15,981 nt of DNA from Nitrososphaerales archaeon TH5895 (GCA_014523695.1 JAATVS010000519.1:1-15981); one strand, 5' to 3'; shown: positions 1 to 6,553, numbered from the stretch's first letter. Program-made: numbers and translations. The notes: generated from the sequence alone by a model not told the origin.

Positions 1-117
1 CTCTCATCCAAAACCTCCCCTATACCACACTGCGGCACACAATTTCCACTCTCATCCAAAACCTCCCCTATACCACACTGCGGCACACAATTTCCACTCT
101 CATCCAAAACCTCCTCA
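1..117. repeat. 48-bp in-frame tandem repeat
   Basis: Units at 1-48 and 49-96 are identical by eye; a third partial unit at 97-114 matches for 18 bases. The period of 48 bases equals 16 codons and encodes the Cys-rich repeat of the minus-strand protein. The array continues past the left edge, so the true copy number is unknown. Confidence 0.95.
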
Positions 118-461
118 TTATTGCACTCCTGTTGGAAGGGGGGAAGAGGGTCAAGCATCTCATTCTCTCCTTCAGATGGCTGCAGCTCTTGCCCACCATC
201 GTTCTCTTCTCCTTCAGATGGCTGCAGCTCTTGCCCACCATCGTTCTCTTCTCCTTCAGATGGCTGCAGCTCTTGCCCACCATCGTTCTCATTTATTTCC
301 TCTGATCCTCCGGCCAGTACCGATGCTATCTTTAGTTCATCTAAGGGCCACGTAATATATGGAAAACAAATTAAGCTTTCACATCGATCAGATATCGTCG
401 AGGCTTCAAAGCCGATAATGAAAACGCCTAATGCAAATATGAATAATGATATCAGAGACAT
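1..461 (-). CDS. secreted tandem-repeat protein, N-terminal part (runs off left edge)
   Basis: I translated the minus strand by hand from the ATG at 461; the frame stays open to base 1, so the C-terminus is missing. The protein begins MSLISLFIFALGVFIIGFEA, a clear signal peptide or N-terminal membrane anchor, followed by a short Cys-containing segment. Residues about 58-99 are three copies of a 14-residue acidic repeat (NDGGQELQPSEGE type). After a linker (DPLPPFQQEC) come 16-residue repeats of the type EVLDESGNCVPQCGIG with two cysteines each, continuing off the window. Similar Cys-rich 'EVLDE.GNCV' repeats are common in exported proteins of thaumarchaea (family knowledge). The protein is probably extracellular or cell-surface; its function is unknown. 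ORFs in the other frames here are shadows, as shown by the signal peptide and by both repeat lengths being multiples of three in this frame. Confidence 0.85.
   Translation of the reverse strand, partial: MSLISLFIFALGVFIIGFEASTISDRCESLICFPYITWPLDELKIASVLAGGSEEINENDGGQELQPSEGEENDGGQELQPSEGEENDGGQELQPSEGENEMLDPLPPFQQECNNEEVLDESGNCVPQCGIGEVLDESGNCVPQCGIGEVLDE
166..291. repeat. 42-bp in-frame tandem repeat, three copies
   Basis: Units at 166-207 and 208-249 are identical and 250-291 differs only in the last base. The period equals 14 codons and encodes the acidic NDGGQELQPSEGE repeat of the minus-strand secreted protein. The near identity points to recent expansion. Confidence 0.95.
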
Positions 462-512
462 TTTAGGTGAATGATACGAGGATGTATCCAAATAATGCAA
501 TGTTTTGTACAA

Positions 513-526
513 AGTAAATATTTAAG
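513..526 (-). promoter_or_regulatory. TATA-like box upstream of the repeat protein
   Basis: On the minus strand this reads CTTAAATATTTAC, an archaeal TATA-like element about 55-65 bases before the ATG at 461. This would leave a leader of roughly 30 bases. The call rests on sequence similarity only. Confidence 0.4.
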
Positions 527-864
527 TTTTTAACACGGAATGGTAACTAGCTTTGCTTTCATCCTGACTAATTTTTGAAGAATACGATTGTCACTTCTTC
601 AATATTCCCATCAAATGGCAAACTTCTGATTCAAACGAACATATTTGATAGGATTTATCATACTCTGTTCCAAAGAATAGTTAGTATTAATGAATAAACG
701 TCACTAGCAAACGAAGATAAAGCTGAAATTAGCGGTAGCGGTAATAACTGCCATATTATGGACTGAGAAAAGATAAACCTCTCTAAGTTCCCTCAAATGG
801 ATGTGATGTAAGGGACATATTTGTGAATAGTTTGATGATGGTCATACGAACATTAGCCACAGAG

Positions 865-896
865 ATGACGTATCGCTTTCAACATTTATACGTCAT
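865..896. repeat. inverted repeat, 9-bp perfect arms
   Basis: Arms ATGACGTAT (865-873) and ATACGTCAT (888-896) are exact reverse complements separated by 14 bases. It could be a regulator site or a hairpin. It lies about 130 bases beyond the end of the coiled-coil gene. Confidence 0.7.
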
Positions 897-1028
897 AATC
901 GTAACTGAGTTCTTAAATAACACAATAGTTATCAATACTTATTATTTATGTACATCCAGACGAAAATGTGACCTATCTGTGTAGTGAGCTGACTTATAAA
1001 TCGGTATGATCTAGCCTCGTACCAATTT

Positions 1029-1394
1029 TTATCTCATCCTTTTAGTTTCAGAGCTAATGTCTTGGTTCACTTTTGATGTTGCAGGAGCAGAATCCTTGGA
1101 ATTGCTTACTGTAGGTAATGTCTGTGAACCCTCTATTTGTTTCTCAGAAAAGTCTTCCGTGCAAATAGATTGGATCGCCCGCTTGCTATAGTCTACGACT
1201 CTCTCTATAGCCTTCTCTGCGGCAGATTCCATGAATTTCGTGTAGATCTCAGTTTGTTGGACAATCTTTTGCTGCAGCAAATTCTTTTCCTTCTCTAGAG
1301 ATTCGACTTCCTTTTTCAAGAATTGAGTTTCCCCTAGACGATCTAGGACCATTTTTACGAGGTCGTAAGACAAATTAGAGAACAGAGAGCTCAA
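1029..1394 (-). CDS. small coiled-coil protein, unknown function
   Basis: A 121-residue protein with no recognised family. Residues about 20-50 (LGETQFLKKEVESLEKEKNL and following) show heptad-like spacing of leucines and charged residues, suggesting a coiled coil. A helical, charged middle and a low-complexity Ser/Thr/Lys-rich tail ending KRMR follow. There is no signal peptide or membrane segment. The frame has no ATG until codon 15, so the start is TTG at 1394 or that internal ATG. An out-of-frame ATG at 1423 starts a short peptide (MSNRKVRATL) that stops right where this frame begins, so a one-base indel joining the two is possible. A TATA-like CTAAATAAAG at about 1432-1443 on the minus strand fits a start near 1394. 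The next gene upstream on the same strand ends about 130 bases away behind a poly-T tract. Confidence 0.6.
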   Translation of the reverse strand: MSSLFSNLSYDLVKMVLDRLGETQFLKKEVESLEKEKNLLQQKIVQQTEIYTKFMESAAEKAIERVVDYSKRAIQSICTEDFSEKQIEGSQTLPTVSNSKDSAPATSKVNQDISSETKRMR

Positions 1395-1454
1395 AGGGTC
1401 GCCCGAACTTTCCGATTTGACATTGTATGAATCCTTTATTTAGTTACTCAGAAA

Positions 1455-1475
1455 TAAGAGAAAAAAAAGAGGAAC
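1455..1475 (-). terminator. poly-T terminator after the 1525-1830 gene
   Basis: A run of eight A on the plus strand (1461-1468) is T8 on the minus strand, about 60 bases past the stop codon at 1525. Short U-tracts without a hairpin are the usual archaeal terminator. Confidence 0.5.
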
Positions 1476-1524
1476 GGAACTATTGTTGCAGGTCTTCTGG
1501 CGTAACCACCTATTAAGCAGTTGC

Positions 1525-1830
1525 TTAGAAATCTACAACCTCGGGGGCGTTTGCTGGACTATTTTCATGTATCTTAAATTCTGGAGTTGTACTCTCTGTA
1601 ATTTCACTCTCATTTACTGGCACTAGTATCGCCAGAAATTTCTCACCTACTTTTATGGGGCTTCCCTCAAATGTAAGGGTTACTTTCAATTTGTTATCGC
1701 TAGCAGAGTACTTTAACTTACCCGATTTGATCCTGCCTGGATTGAGAAATGCAATTCCATAGTACGTGTGTTCGTCATTGTCCGTGCTTGCGTGAGTAAT
1801 TAAAACTTTGAAGGTCATGTCTATTTGCAT
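1525..1830 (-). CDS. small hypothetical protein, probably beta-rich
   Basis: A 101-residue protein starting at the ATG at 1830; a second ATG four codons later is also possible. I do not recognise the family. The sequence alternates hydrophobic and polar residues (KVLITHAS, YYGIAFLNPG, LKVTLTFEGS, KFLAILVPVN), which suggests a small beta-sheet domain of about 75 residues followed by a flexible acidic tail. There are no cysteines, signal peptide or membrane helix, so it is probably cytosolic. It lies upstream of the coiled-coil gene on the same strand, but the poly-T tract between them suggests separate transcripts. The conserved-looking core makes it more than a chance ORF, but without homologues the function stays open. 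Confidence 0.6.
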   Translation of the reverse strand: MQIDMTFKVLITHASTDNDEHTYYGIAFLNPGRIKSGKLKYSASDNKLKVTLTFEGSPIKVGEKFLAILVPVNESEITESTTPEFKIHENSPANAPEVVDF

Positions 1831-1983
1831 TTTATGTTTCGAGCTAAAATTACTTTTCTAATGTTTCGTTATTAGTCCTAACCATTCACATTGAAAAGTG
1901 AGGGGACGGCGTGTATTAGGCAGTCGTATTGTTACACTTGCTAAACCACTACTGGAAAACGACTAACAGATTTCTCGTATTGT

Positions 1984-1999
1984 ATGTCTTCACAGACAT
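1984..1999. repeat. short hairpin
   Basis: ATGTCT (1984-1989) and AGACAT (1994-1999) pair across a TCAC loop. It lies about 65 bases past the stop of the YVTN gene. Six-bp stems arise often by chance in AT-rich DNA. Confidence 0.35.
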
Positions 2000-2062
2000 C
2001 AGAAATACCTTACCCTTATTGAGTAATGCTTACGGTATGTAAATTGGTACTGTGTCATTTTA

Positions 2063-2619
2063 TTAACCTGGTTCGATAATCCCAATTGTTCGGTCCATGG
2101 TGTTTCTCACATAGAGATTTCCATTAATCGGATTGAGGTCAATCTTCAGCGTCTCCATTTTGAGCGGGATATTCTCGATAACTGCGTTCGTCTTGTCGTC
2201 TATTACTGATATAGCACCAAGATGTACATTGAGAGTCACCAACATTCTGCCGTTACTTGGATCAAAGGCAATTGCCTCAGGTATCCCCTCTAGAGGTATA
2301 GTCTTGATAGCGGTATCGTTCTTGCCATCTATTACGGTGGTAGAATTACGGAAACCAGAAGTCAGATACATGTTGTTATTGTTTGGATCAAAGGTAATAT
2401 CTGTGGGAATGCCGTCAACATCGATAGTCTTAATAACAGTATTACTCTGGCCATCTTTTTCAAAAATGTTAGGAACCCCAAAATTCCAGTTGCAACGATA
2501 CCTGCGGTTGTAATAAAACCGGATGTCTTGCTCAACAAAACTGAACCGTTATCAATCCCATCACTAATCTGCTCCAAAGGAGCAGACCTGAGAGACCAAG
2601 AGATATTTCGGCCCAGCAT
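2063..2619 (-). pseudogene. YVTN-type beta-propeller protein, frameshifted and short
   Basis: The first frame starts at the ATG at 2619 (MLGRNISWSLRSAPLEQ) and contains a membrane-like segment GFITTAGIVATGILGFLTFL. It then loses propeller similarity. The second frame, open across the same point, reads GQSNTVIKTIDVDGIPTDIT and goes on through about three blades with the DPxNxxxY, T.VID and A.. TIPLEGIP signatures typical of YVTN/NHL-like propeller repeats, stopping at 2063. The frames meet at TTTTTGAAAAAG (about 2454-2465); adding one base to either homopolymer restores one frame. This could be a real mutation, a sequencing error or, less likely, recoding. Even when joined, three blades are too few for a closed propeller, so the gene also looks truncated. 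In thaumarchaea such proteins are usually extracellular or membrane-bound; the role is unknown. Confidence 0.75.
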
Positions 2620-2629
2620 TTAGGTCGAA

Positions 2630-2645
2630 AATGGTTCACACCATT
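2630..2645. repeat. inverted repeat just upstream of the YVTN start
   Basis: AATGGT (2630-2635) and ACCATT (2640-2645) pair across TCAC, 11-26 bases before the ATG at 2619. It could be a leader hairpin or an operator. A TATA-like ACTATATTA lies upstream at about 2653-2666. Confidence 0.4.
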
Positions 2646-2821
2646 GGGCCCACTGTAATATAGTTCTCAGATAGGGTTCCCTGAAAGAGAGAGAGTATAT
2701 CGGGTATAGAGGCGGGGAAGGAGTCAGAAACCCTACGGTTTATTCGTGCTTGCGATTAACGCTGAAGGGGACCAGAAATAAATATACAAACTAAGAGTTT
2801 CACGAATCCTTTACAATGTTA

Positions 2822-3733
2822 TCAAACACGCATTAAGGTGAATCGTAGACAGAATCTGTCTCCTTCTGTTCCATGTTCAACACCCAAAAAACTAGGACCA
2901 AAGTTTAATGGAATTTTCGTCCATGGGGAGCACCATTTGCCCACCATAAAGTCATCCTTAACAGCCTTGACTTCGTCATGCCAATTGGTAAAGTCATACA
3001 TATTCATCTGCTCCGACGTTAGAACAACTCTCGATATCCCCTTAAGTAGCCCTCCAAACGTATACTCCATCTGGAGTTGACCAACGTTGTCCCTAGCATA
3101 GTTGAACACCTGTGTCACAGGCGTTAATGCGCTGTCAGAAACCAGCTTGCCGTTCCATTTTCCAATGACCTCTTCGACATTTGGCACTCTTGCAAATTGT
3201 TGATAAATTGTCTCATGATCCTCTTCTGTCATAAAATTAACATCATACCTTCTTGCCATACTAAAGGTTAGTATTTGCATGCTGAAGGGAGAGATACCTA
3301 AGAAGGCTTTTCCAAGAACTATGTCCTTATCAACTATCTTTAGCAAATCATAGAAAAGTGAATATTCGGGACTAGTATATTTTAGGTGTATGACTTGTCC
3401 TAATCCCCGATGGATGTTTTCTAGTTGGGGTAAGTTGGCAGCATATACCGATGGTACCTCGTATGGATGCGTGACTCCTTTTATAATATCTTCCTCTTTG
3501 TAAAAACGCTTCCAAAATCCTCCAAAATATCTAACTGCATCAAAATTCTGATCTACTGGGAAGAAGCCCTTCCAATATTTATTATTGTAAATCATTAATG
3601 TATCTTTGTCAAATGACCATTTATTTTCTGGTGGCGAGGATGAATCATCAGCAGCATTGAGTAATGTTTCGAGAGGAAAGACACTTTTTTCTTCATTAAA
3701 CATTATGTCTAATCTTGATACCGTACAATACAT
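2822..3733 (-). CDS. hypothetical protein with two GKW motifs
   Basis: About 303 residues from the ATG at 3733; the frame is also open to a TTG at 3769, but that TTG overlaps a TATA-like sequence (CTATATTG on the minus strand), so I prefer the ATG. I do not recognise the family. The first half is helical and aromatic-rich (RYFGGFWKRFYKEEDI, VLGKAFLGISPF, ILTFSMARRYDVNFMTEEDH). The second half is beta-like, with GKWNG at about 191-195 and VGKWCSPW at about 264-271 near the C-terminus. GKWNG fits the GXWXG pattern, and the region could be a small lipid- or ligand-binding barrel; this is only a motif resemblance. No signal peptide or membrane helix is seen. It stands alone, with spacers of about 200 bases or more on both sides. 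Confidence 0.75.
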   Translation of the reverse strand: MYCTVSRLDIMFNEEKSVFPLETLLNAADDSSSPPENKWSFDKDTLMIYNNKYWKGFFPVDQNFDAVRYFGGFWKRFYKEEDIIKGVTHPYEVPSVYAANLPQLENIHRGLGQVIHLKYTSPEYSLFYDLLKIVDKDIVLGKAFLGISPFSMQILTFSMARRYDVNFMTEEDHETIYQQFARVPNVEEVIGKWNGKLVSDSALTPVTQVFNYARDNVGQLQMEYTFGGLLKGISRVVLTSEQMNMYDFTNWHDEVKAVKDDFMVGKWCSPWTKIPLNFGPSFLGVEHGTEGDRFCLRFTLMRV

Positions 3734-3818
3734 CGGGTGTTTAAGAGAACAGTTAGCTTCAAATGTCAATATAGATAGTTGAGATGGTTGTTAGTTAAAC
3801 TTTGTGCAAAATGCATTA

Positions 3819-3828
3819 CTTTATAGAA
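3819..3828 (-). promoter_or_regulatory. TATA-like box for the GKW-motif gene
   Basis: The minus strand reads TTTCTATAAAG. It sits 50 bases upstream of the TTG and about 90 upstream of the ATG start; a second TATA-like site, CTATATTG, overlaps the TTG at 3767-3776. Either could serve. Confidence 0.4.
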
Positions 3829-3839
3829 ACGTATCATTA

Positions 3840-3878
3840 TCAAATTAATATGTCTCCAAATTGACACTATTAATTTGA
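3840..3878. repeat. long imperfect palindrome (hairpin)
   Basis: The left arm TCAAATTAATATGTC (3840-3854) pairs with GACA (3863-3866), one bulged C, then TATTAATTTGA (3868-3878). This gives 15 base pairs with one bulge and an 8-base loop. It lies directly upstream of the TATA-like box of the minus-strand gene, a usual place for an activator or repressor site. It could also be a transcript hairpin. Confidence 0.8.
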
Positions 3879-4019
3879 GGTGAGTGGTATATTCAGTTTC
3901 ATTAACATGTCAATACGAAATTGCAAGCATCACGTCCGCGTTCGGTTGTATCCAATTCAACAGGATTAGAGTAATATTCTAAATCGTCAAGATTCTTTAC
4001 ACGTAGGTTCACATGGGAT

Positions 4020-4226
4020 CTAACAACCGGAGGAGAGTGCAGAATTAATTCTGATTTCAATAATCTTGTCTATTGCTAGTACTAGCGTTGCCTCGCTCTT
4101 GGTAGTATCCATAAATGATTTACTACTGAAATAAGAGTCCAATTCCCGCAATCGCCTAGTTGATGGAATTGGTCCCCATTTTGGCAATAAAAGGTGTGTA
4201 AGAATAGAATAAGTTGGCCGATGCAT
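4020..4226 (-). CDS. small ORF, doubtful
   Basis: From the ATG at 4226 this gives a 68-residue protein (MHRPTYSILTHLLLPKWGPI...) ending at 4020; a TTG at 4289 would extend it to 89 residues. The C-terminal half has a regular mix of charged and hydrophobic residues (ATLVLAIDKIIEIRINSA) that could be helical. I know no family for it. ACTATATAG lies just upstream but too close to be its TATA box. It could equally be a chance ORF or a remnant in the spacer between two divergent genes. Confidence 0.25.
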   Translation of the reverse strand: MHRPTYSILTHLLLPKWGPIPSTRRLRELDSYFSSKSFMDTTKSEATLVLAIDKIIEIRINSALSSGC

Positions 4227-4313
4227 GTTTACTATATAGTCGAATATCATCTCGACAATAGAATGTTTGAATGCTACTCGTATAATCAAAAGACTATTAT
4301 CTAGAACAAAATG

Positions 4314-4323
4314 TCTAAATACT
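4314..4323 (+). promoter_or_regulatory. TATA-like box of the serine protease gene
   Basis: TCTAAATACT centred about 25 bases before the ATG, the spacing expected for a leaderless archaeal mRNA. No Shine-Dalgarno sequence is present. Confidence 0.5.
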
Positions 4324-4343
4324 ATTGTGGGTAAAGTACCAAA

Positions 4344-5339
4344 ATGTCAAAAATACATGTTTCTGTAATAAGAGAATTAATAAACAATTATAGTATAACG
4401 GAACTGCAAAACGAGCTTGATGCGAGACAAAGAGAGAAAAAAGAGAAGAGAAAAGCGGGAGAAAGAAGAGGTTTGATTAGCACAAGAGGAATTCCACCTA
4501 GATTTAGCACTAAACAAGTGCATGAAGCCTTTAGATCGGCACAGAAGCTTGTGTATGGGGCTGATGATAGAAAGGACTTCTATCAGCTTAATGGTCAGCA
4601 GAAAAAAGAGTGCGATAGTGTTGTTTCTTTATGGAAAGCCTCCGATATACAGGATAATGGAGACGGTAAATCTCAGTTACAGACTATTAAATTTGGAGAT
4701 GCGTTAAATTTATGTGAGAAGGAAACATTTAGGGAACAGCCTATTGGCGCCTTCTGCTCTGGATTTTTAGTAGGTCCAGACCTGATTGTGACTGCAGGCC
4801 ATTGTGTAAAAAATGTTAATGATCTAACAAATACCCGATTTGTGTTTGGATACAGAATGGTGAACAAAAAAAAGGCAAGAACTACTATTATTAATTCTGA
4901 TATTTACAAAGGGAAAAAAATCGTAGGGAGAAAGCAGGATCCCGGTAAAGGGAGCGATTGGTGTATAGTTAGGCTCGACCGTCCCGTAGAAAATCATACC
5001 CATTTTAAGAATATACGAAAAACTGGCAAGATACCTGATAGCGCAAAGGTACATGTTATTGGGCATCCAGTAGGATTGCCATTGAAGTATGCTGGAGGTG
5101 CTTGGGTTCGGGATAATCAGAACAAATCATATGCCGTGTGTAACCTCGATACTTACGGTGGGAATTCAGGCTCCCCTGTCATCAATGATGACAAACCATA
5201 TAAGATCGAAGGTATTTTAGTTCGAGGAGACACCGATTTCAGGCAAGTTGGTGATTGTCAGAGGTCAAATGTCTGTCCTAATACAGGTTGTTCCGGTGAA
5301 GATGTTACTAGGGCTACAGAGTTTGCAGATAATTTGTAG
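4344..5339 (+). CDS. trypsin/V8-like serine protease (S1 fold, PA clan)
   Basis: A 331-residue protein. The catalytic triad is complete: His153 in VTAGHC, Asp205 in GSDWCIVRLDRPV, and Ser275 in YGGNSGSPV. The GNSGSPV box is the form found in V8/glutamyl-endopeptidase-like members rather than GDSGGP of trypsin. The protease domain spans about 130-315. The first ~45 residues are strongly charged and probably a helix or coiled coil (LQNELDARQREKKEKRKAGE), followed by a linker of about 80 residues. There is no signal peptide or membrane anchor, unusual for this family, so it is either cytosolic or exported by another route. The C-terminal region carries several cysteines (DCQRSNVCPNTGCSG), which may form disulfides or bind metal. 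The ATG at 4344 is supported by a TATA-like CTAAATAC centred about 25 bases upstream, as for a leaderless transcript. Confidence 0.92.
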   Translation: MSKIHVSVIRELINNYSITELQNELDARQREKKEKRKAGERRGLISTRGIPPRFSTKQVHEAFRSAQKLVYGADDRKDFYQLNGQQKKECDSVVSLWKASDIQDNGDGKSQLQTIKFGDALNLCEKETFREQPIGAFCSGFLVGPDLIVTAGHCVKNVNDLTNTRFVFGYRMVNKKKARTTIINSDIYKGKKIVGRKQDPGKGSDWCIVRLDRPVENHTHFKNIRKTGKIPDSAKVHVIGHPVGLPLKYAGGAWVRDNQNKSYAVCNLDTYGGNSGSPVINDDKPYKIEGILVRGDTDFRQVGDCQRSNVCPNTGCSGEDVTRATEFADNL

Positions 5340-5659
5340 GCTTTATTCTTGGACGATGGGAAACTACTAGCAATAATGGCCGAAAATATGGGAACACATA
5401 GAATTGCGCATGCTAGACAACTCTTTTTTCCCATTGTTAGGGATACTGAATTTTTCGTCGTCTAAAAATTCAGCAGTGTACGCAGCATTTGATACAACTG
5501 TAAGAAGAGTTTAGTTAGGAGCGAAAATTTTGTAATTAAAAGATAGCAAGAGATGGTGCGACTAGCAATAAGAATTACTACTCTGAAAACTAAAAAAAAT
5601 ATACTAGCAATAGTCGCTTACAAATCTATTGAAAAAGCCCGAAGATCAGGCGAATTTAT
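5340..5659. other. non-coding spacer with three copies of ACTAGCAATA
   Basis: No convincing gene. Besides the terminator region, the 10-mer ACTAGCAATA occurs three times in the same orientation at 5366-5375, 5561-5570 and 5603-5612. The last two fall 50-100 bases before the next gene. A possible TATA-like AAATATAC is at about 5597-5604. Confidence 0.6.
5424..5473 (+). terminator. terminator region: T-run plus hairpin
   Basis: T6 at 5424-5429, then a perfect 10-bp stem: CTGAATTTTT (5446-5455) and AAAAATTCAG (5464-5473) around the loop CGTCGTCT. It lies 85-135 bases past the protease stop. The poly-T alone is a plausible archaeal terminator; the hairpin's role is unknown. Confidence 0.5.
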
Positions 5660-6130
5660 ATGATATTAATATTTATGATTATACTGCCCAACACTTTGAT
5701 TCAAGTTTCTAATTCCACAGCGAAGACCCCTCGGATCATAGTTATTGAAAATGAATCGCATATACAAAAAATGAAAATGGATATATTTAATCTGATAGAA
5801 GCTAAATTCATAGAAAATGATATTTTGTCAATCGTTGTGTCTTATTCCGGTGGGTGTGAGAAACACGAGTTTAGCCTTGTGGCAGCGCTTGGCTTCACGA
5901 ATACTGATTTGAGTCCCCATGCAAAGCTCGCGTTGGGACATGAAAGCAATGGTGATACATGTAAAAAAATAATAAGAGAACGCCTAGCTTTTGATCTCTC
6001 GCCTTTAAAAGAAAAATGCCAGCAGGTTTACGGGATAAAATCTGATTTGATGACGTTACTCATGATGAATACGACTATAACTATTGAATATAGTTTTAAA
6101 TGGAAAGAAAAGAGAAAATACAAAATGTAA
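5660..6130 (+). CDS. exported hypothetical protein with SYSGGC motif
   Basis: A 156-residue protein. The N-terminus MILIFMIILPNTLIQ is a short hydrophobic signal or anchor; an alternative ATG at 5675 would remove part of it. The body has distinctive spaced motifs: VVSYSGGC at about 59-66 followed by EKHEFSL with His69, LGHESNGDTC at about 92-101, and FDLSPLK at 111-117, ending in a beta-like strand and a Lys-rich tail. I recall similar SYSGGC..H...L / H..GD.C / FDLSPLK patterns in uncharacterised bacterial and archaeal exported proteins, but no named domain. The conserved-looking Cys and His residues suggest a disulfide or metal site (inference). It stands alone on its strand, about 320 bases after the serine protease gene, and may have its own promoter. 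Confidence 0.75.
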   Translation: MILIFMIILPNTLIQVSNSTAKTPRIIVIENESHIQKMKMDIFNLIEAKFIENDILSIVVSYSGGCEKHEFSLVAALGFTNTDLSPHAKLALGHESNGDTCKKIIRERLAFDLSPLKEKCQQVYGIKSDLMTLLMMNTTITIEYSFKWKEKRKYKM

Positions 6131-6338
6131 TGTAGCATCCAGTAAACAAAAGCAATTAAAGAATGCATTATTTTGATTTACTACTGGTTAGTTCAGGACT
6201 CGACTCGGAATTAAAGGATAACAACTACAACATTACCTTACACAGGTCAAGCTAACAAATCATAATATAATGAAGGTGCGTTAAATGACTTAGTTTGGTA
6301 TCTACGTTGAGTTCTTCTAATTCTAGGTCTCAGGAAAC

Positions 6339-6362
6339 CCCCATTCTTTGCCCCATTCTTTG
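6339..6362. repeat. 12-bp direct tandem duplication
   Basis: CCCCATTCTTTG occurs twice back to back (6339-6350, 6351-6362) in non-coding DNA. It is probably a replication-slippage product. Confidence 0.8.
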
Positions 6363-6463
6363 CCTATTTATCATTCTCTGAATAGTTAGATTCTGTGTTT
6401 TCGGTATACCTGCTGACCGTCTAACTGCTAAGAGGATTGCGCCCTCTCCAAATTTTTAGTTTG

Positions 6464-6553
6464 ATGCTTATCAAACAAGCGGATTATGCGGCACTACTTG
6501 ACCAATTCAACAAGCAGATTGAACAATTTAACAGTCAAACAAAGAATTCGTAG
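6464..6553 (+). pseudogene. 29-codon helical peptide ORF, possible gene remnant
   Basis: ATG at 6464 to TAG at 6551. The peptide (MLIKQADYAALLDQFNKQIE and on) is amphipathic and Gln/Asn-rich and looks like a piece of a coiled-coil domain. It is too short to judge; it could be a remnant, a true small protein or chance. Confidence 0.2.

Larger units (their letters stand above)
462..1028. other. non-coding stretch
   Basis: No convincing ORF on either strand. It holds the probable promoter of the repeat protein at its left end and a perfect 9-bp inverted repeat at 865-896. I see no RNA gene. Confidence 0.6.

Noticed and set aside
1..291. CRISPR-like direct repeats
   Set aside because: Units are directly joined, multiples of three in length, and lie inside a coding frame.
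68..474. ORFs 68-292 (minus, TMVGKSCSHLKEKR repeats) and 121-474 (plus, SDGCSSCPPS repeats)
   Set aside because: Both are shadow frames of the in-frame repeats; the minus-strand frame from 461 has a signal peptide and typical Cys repeats and is the real gene.
1400..1423. RF2-like CTT TGA programmed +1 frameshift
   Set aside because: The coiled-coil frame lies in -1, not +1, relative to the ATG at 1423, and the +1 frame stops soon after.
2450..2470. Programmed -1 frameshift in the YVTN gene
   Set aside because: The codons are TTG AAA AAG; re-pairing of the P-site tRNA on GAA would mismatch, so it does not fit a standard slippery heptamer.
2133..2513. Plus-strand ORF of 126 codons with hydrophobic stretches
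   Set aside because: It is antisense to the YVTN repeats and mirrors their periodicity.
4522..5066. ORFs inside the serine protease gene on both strands
   Set aside because: They overlap a gene with a complete catalytic triad and have no pattern of their own.
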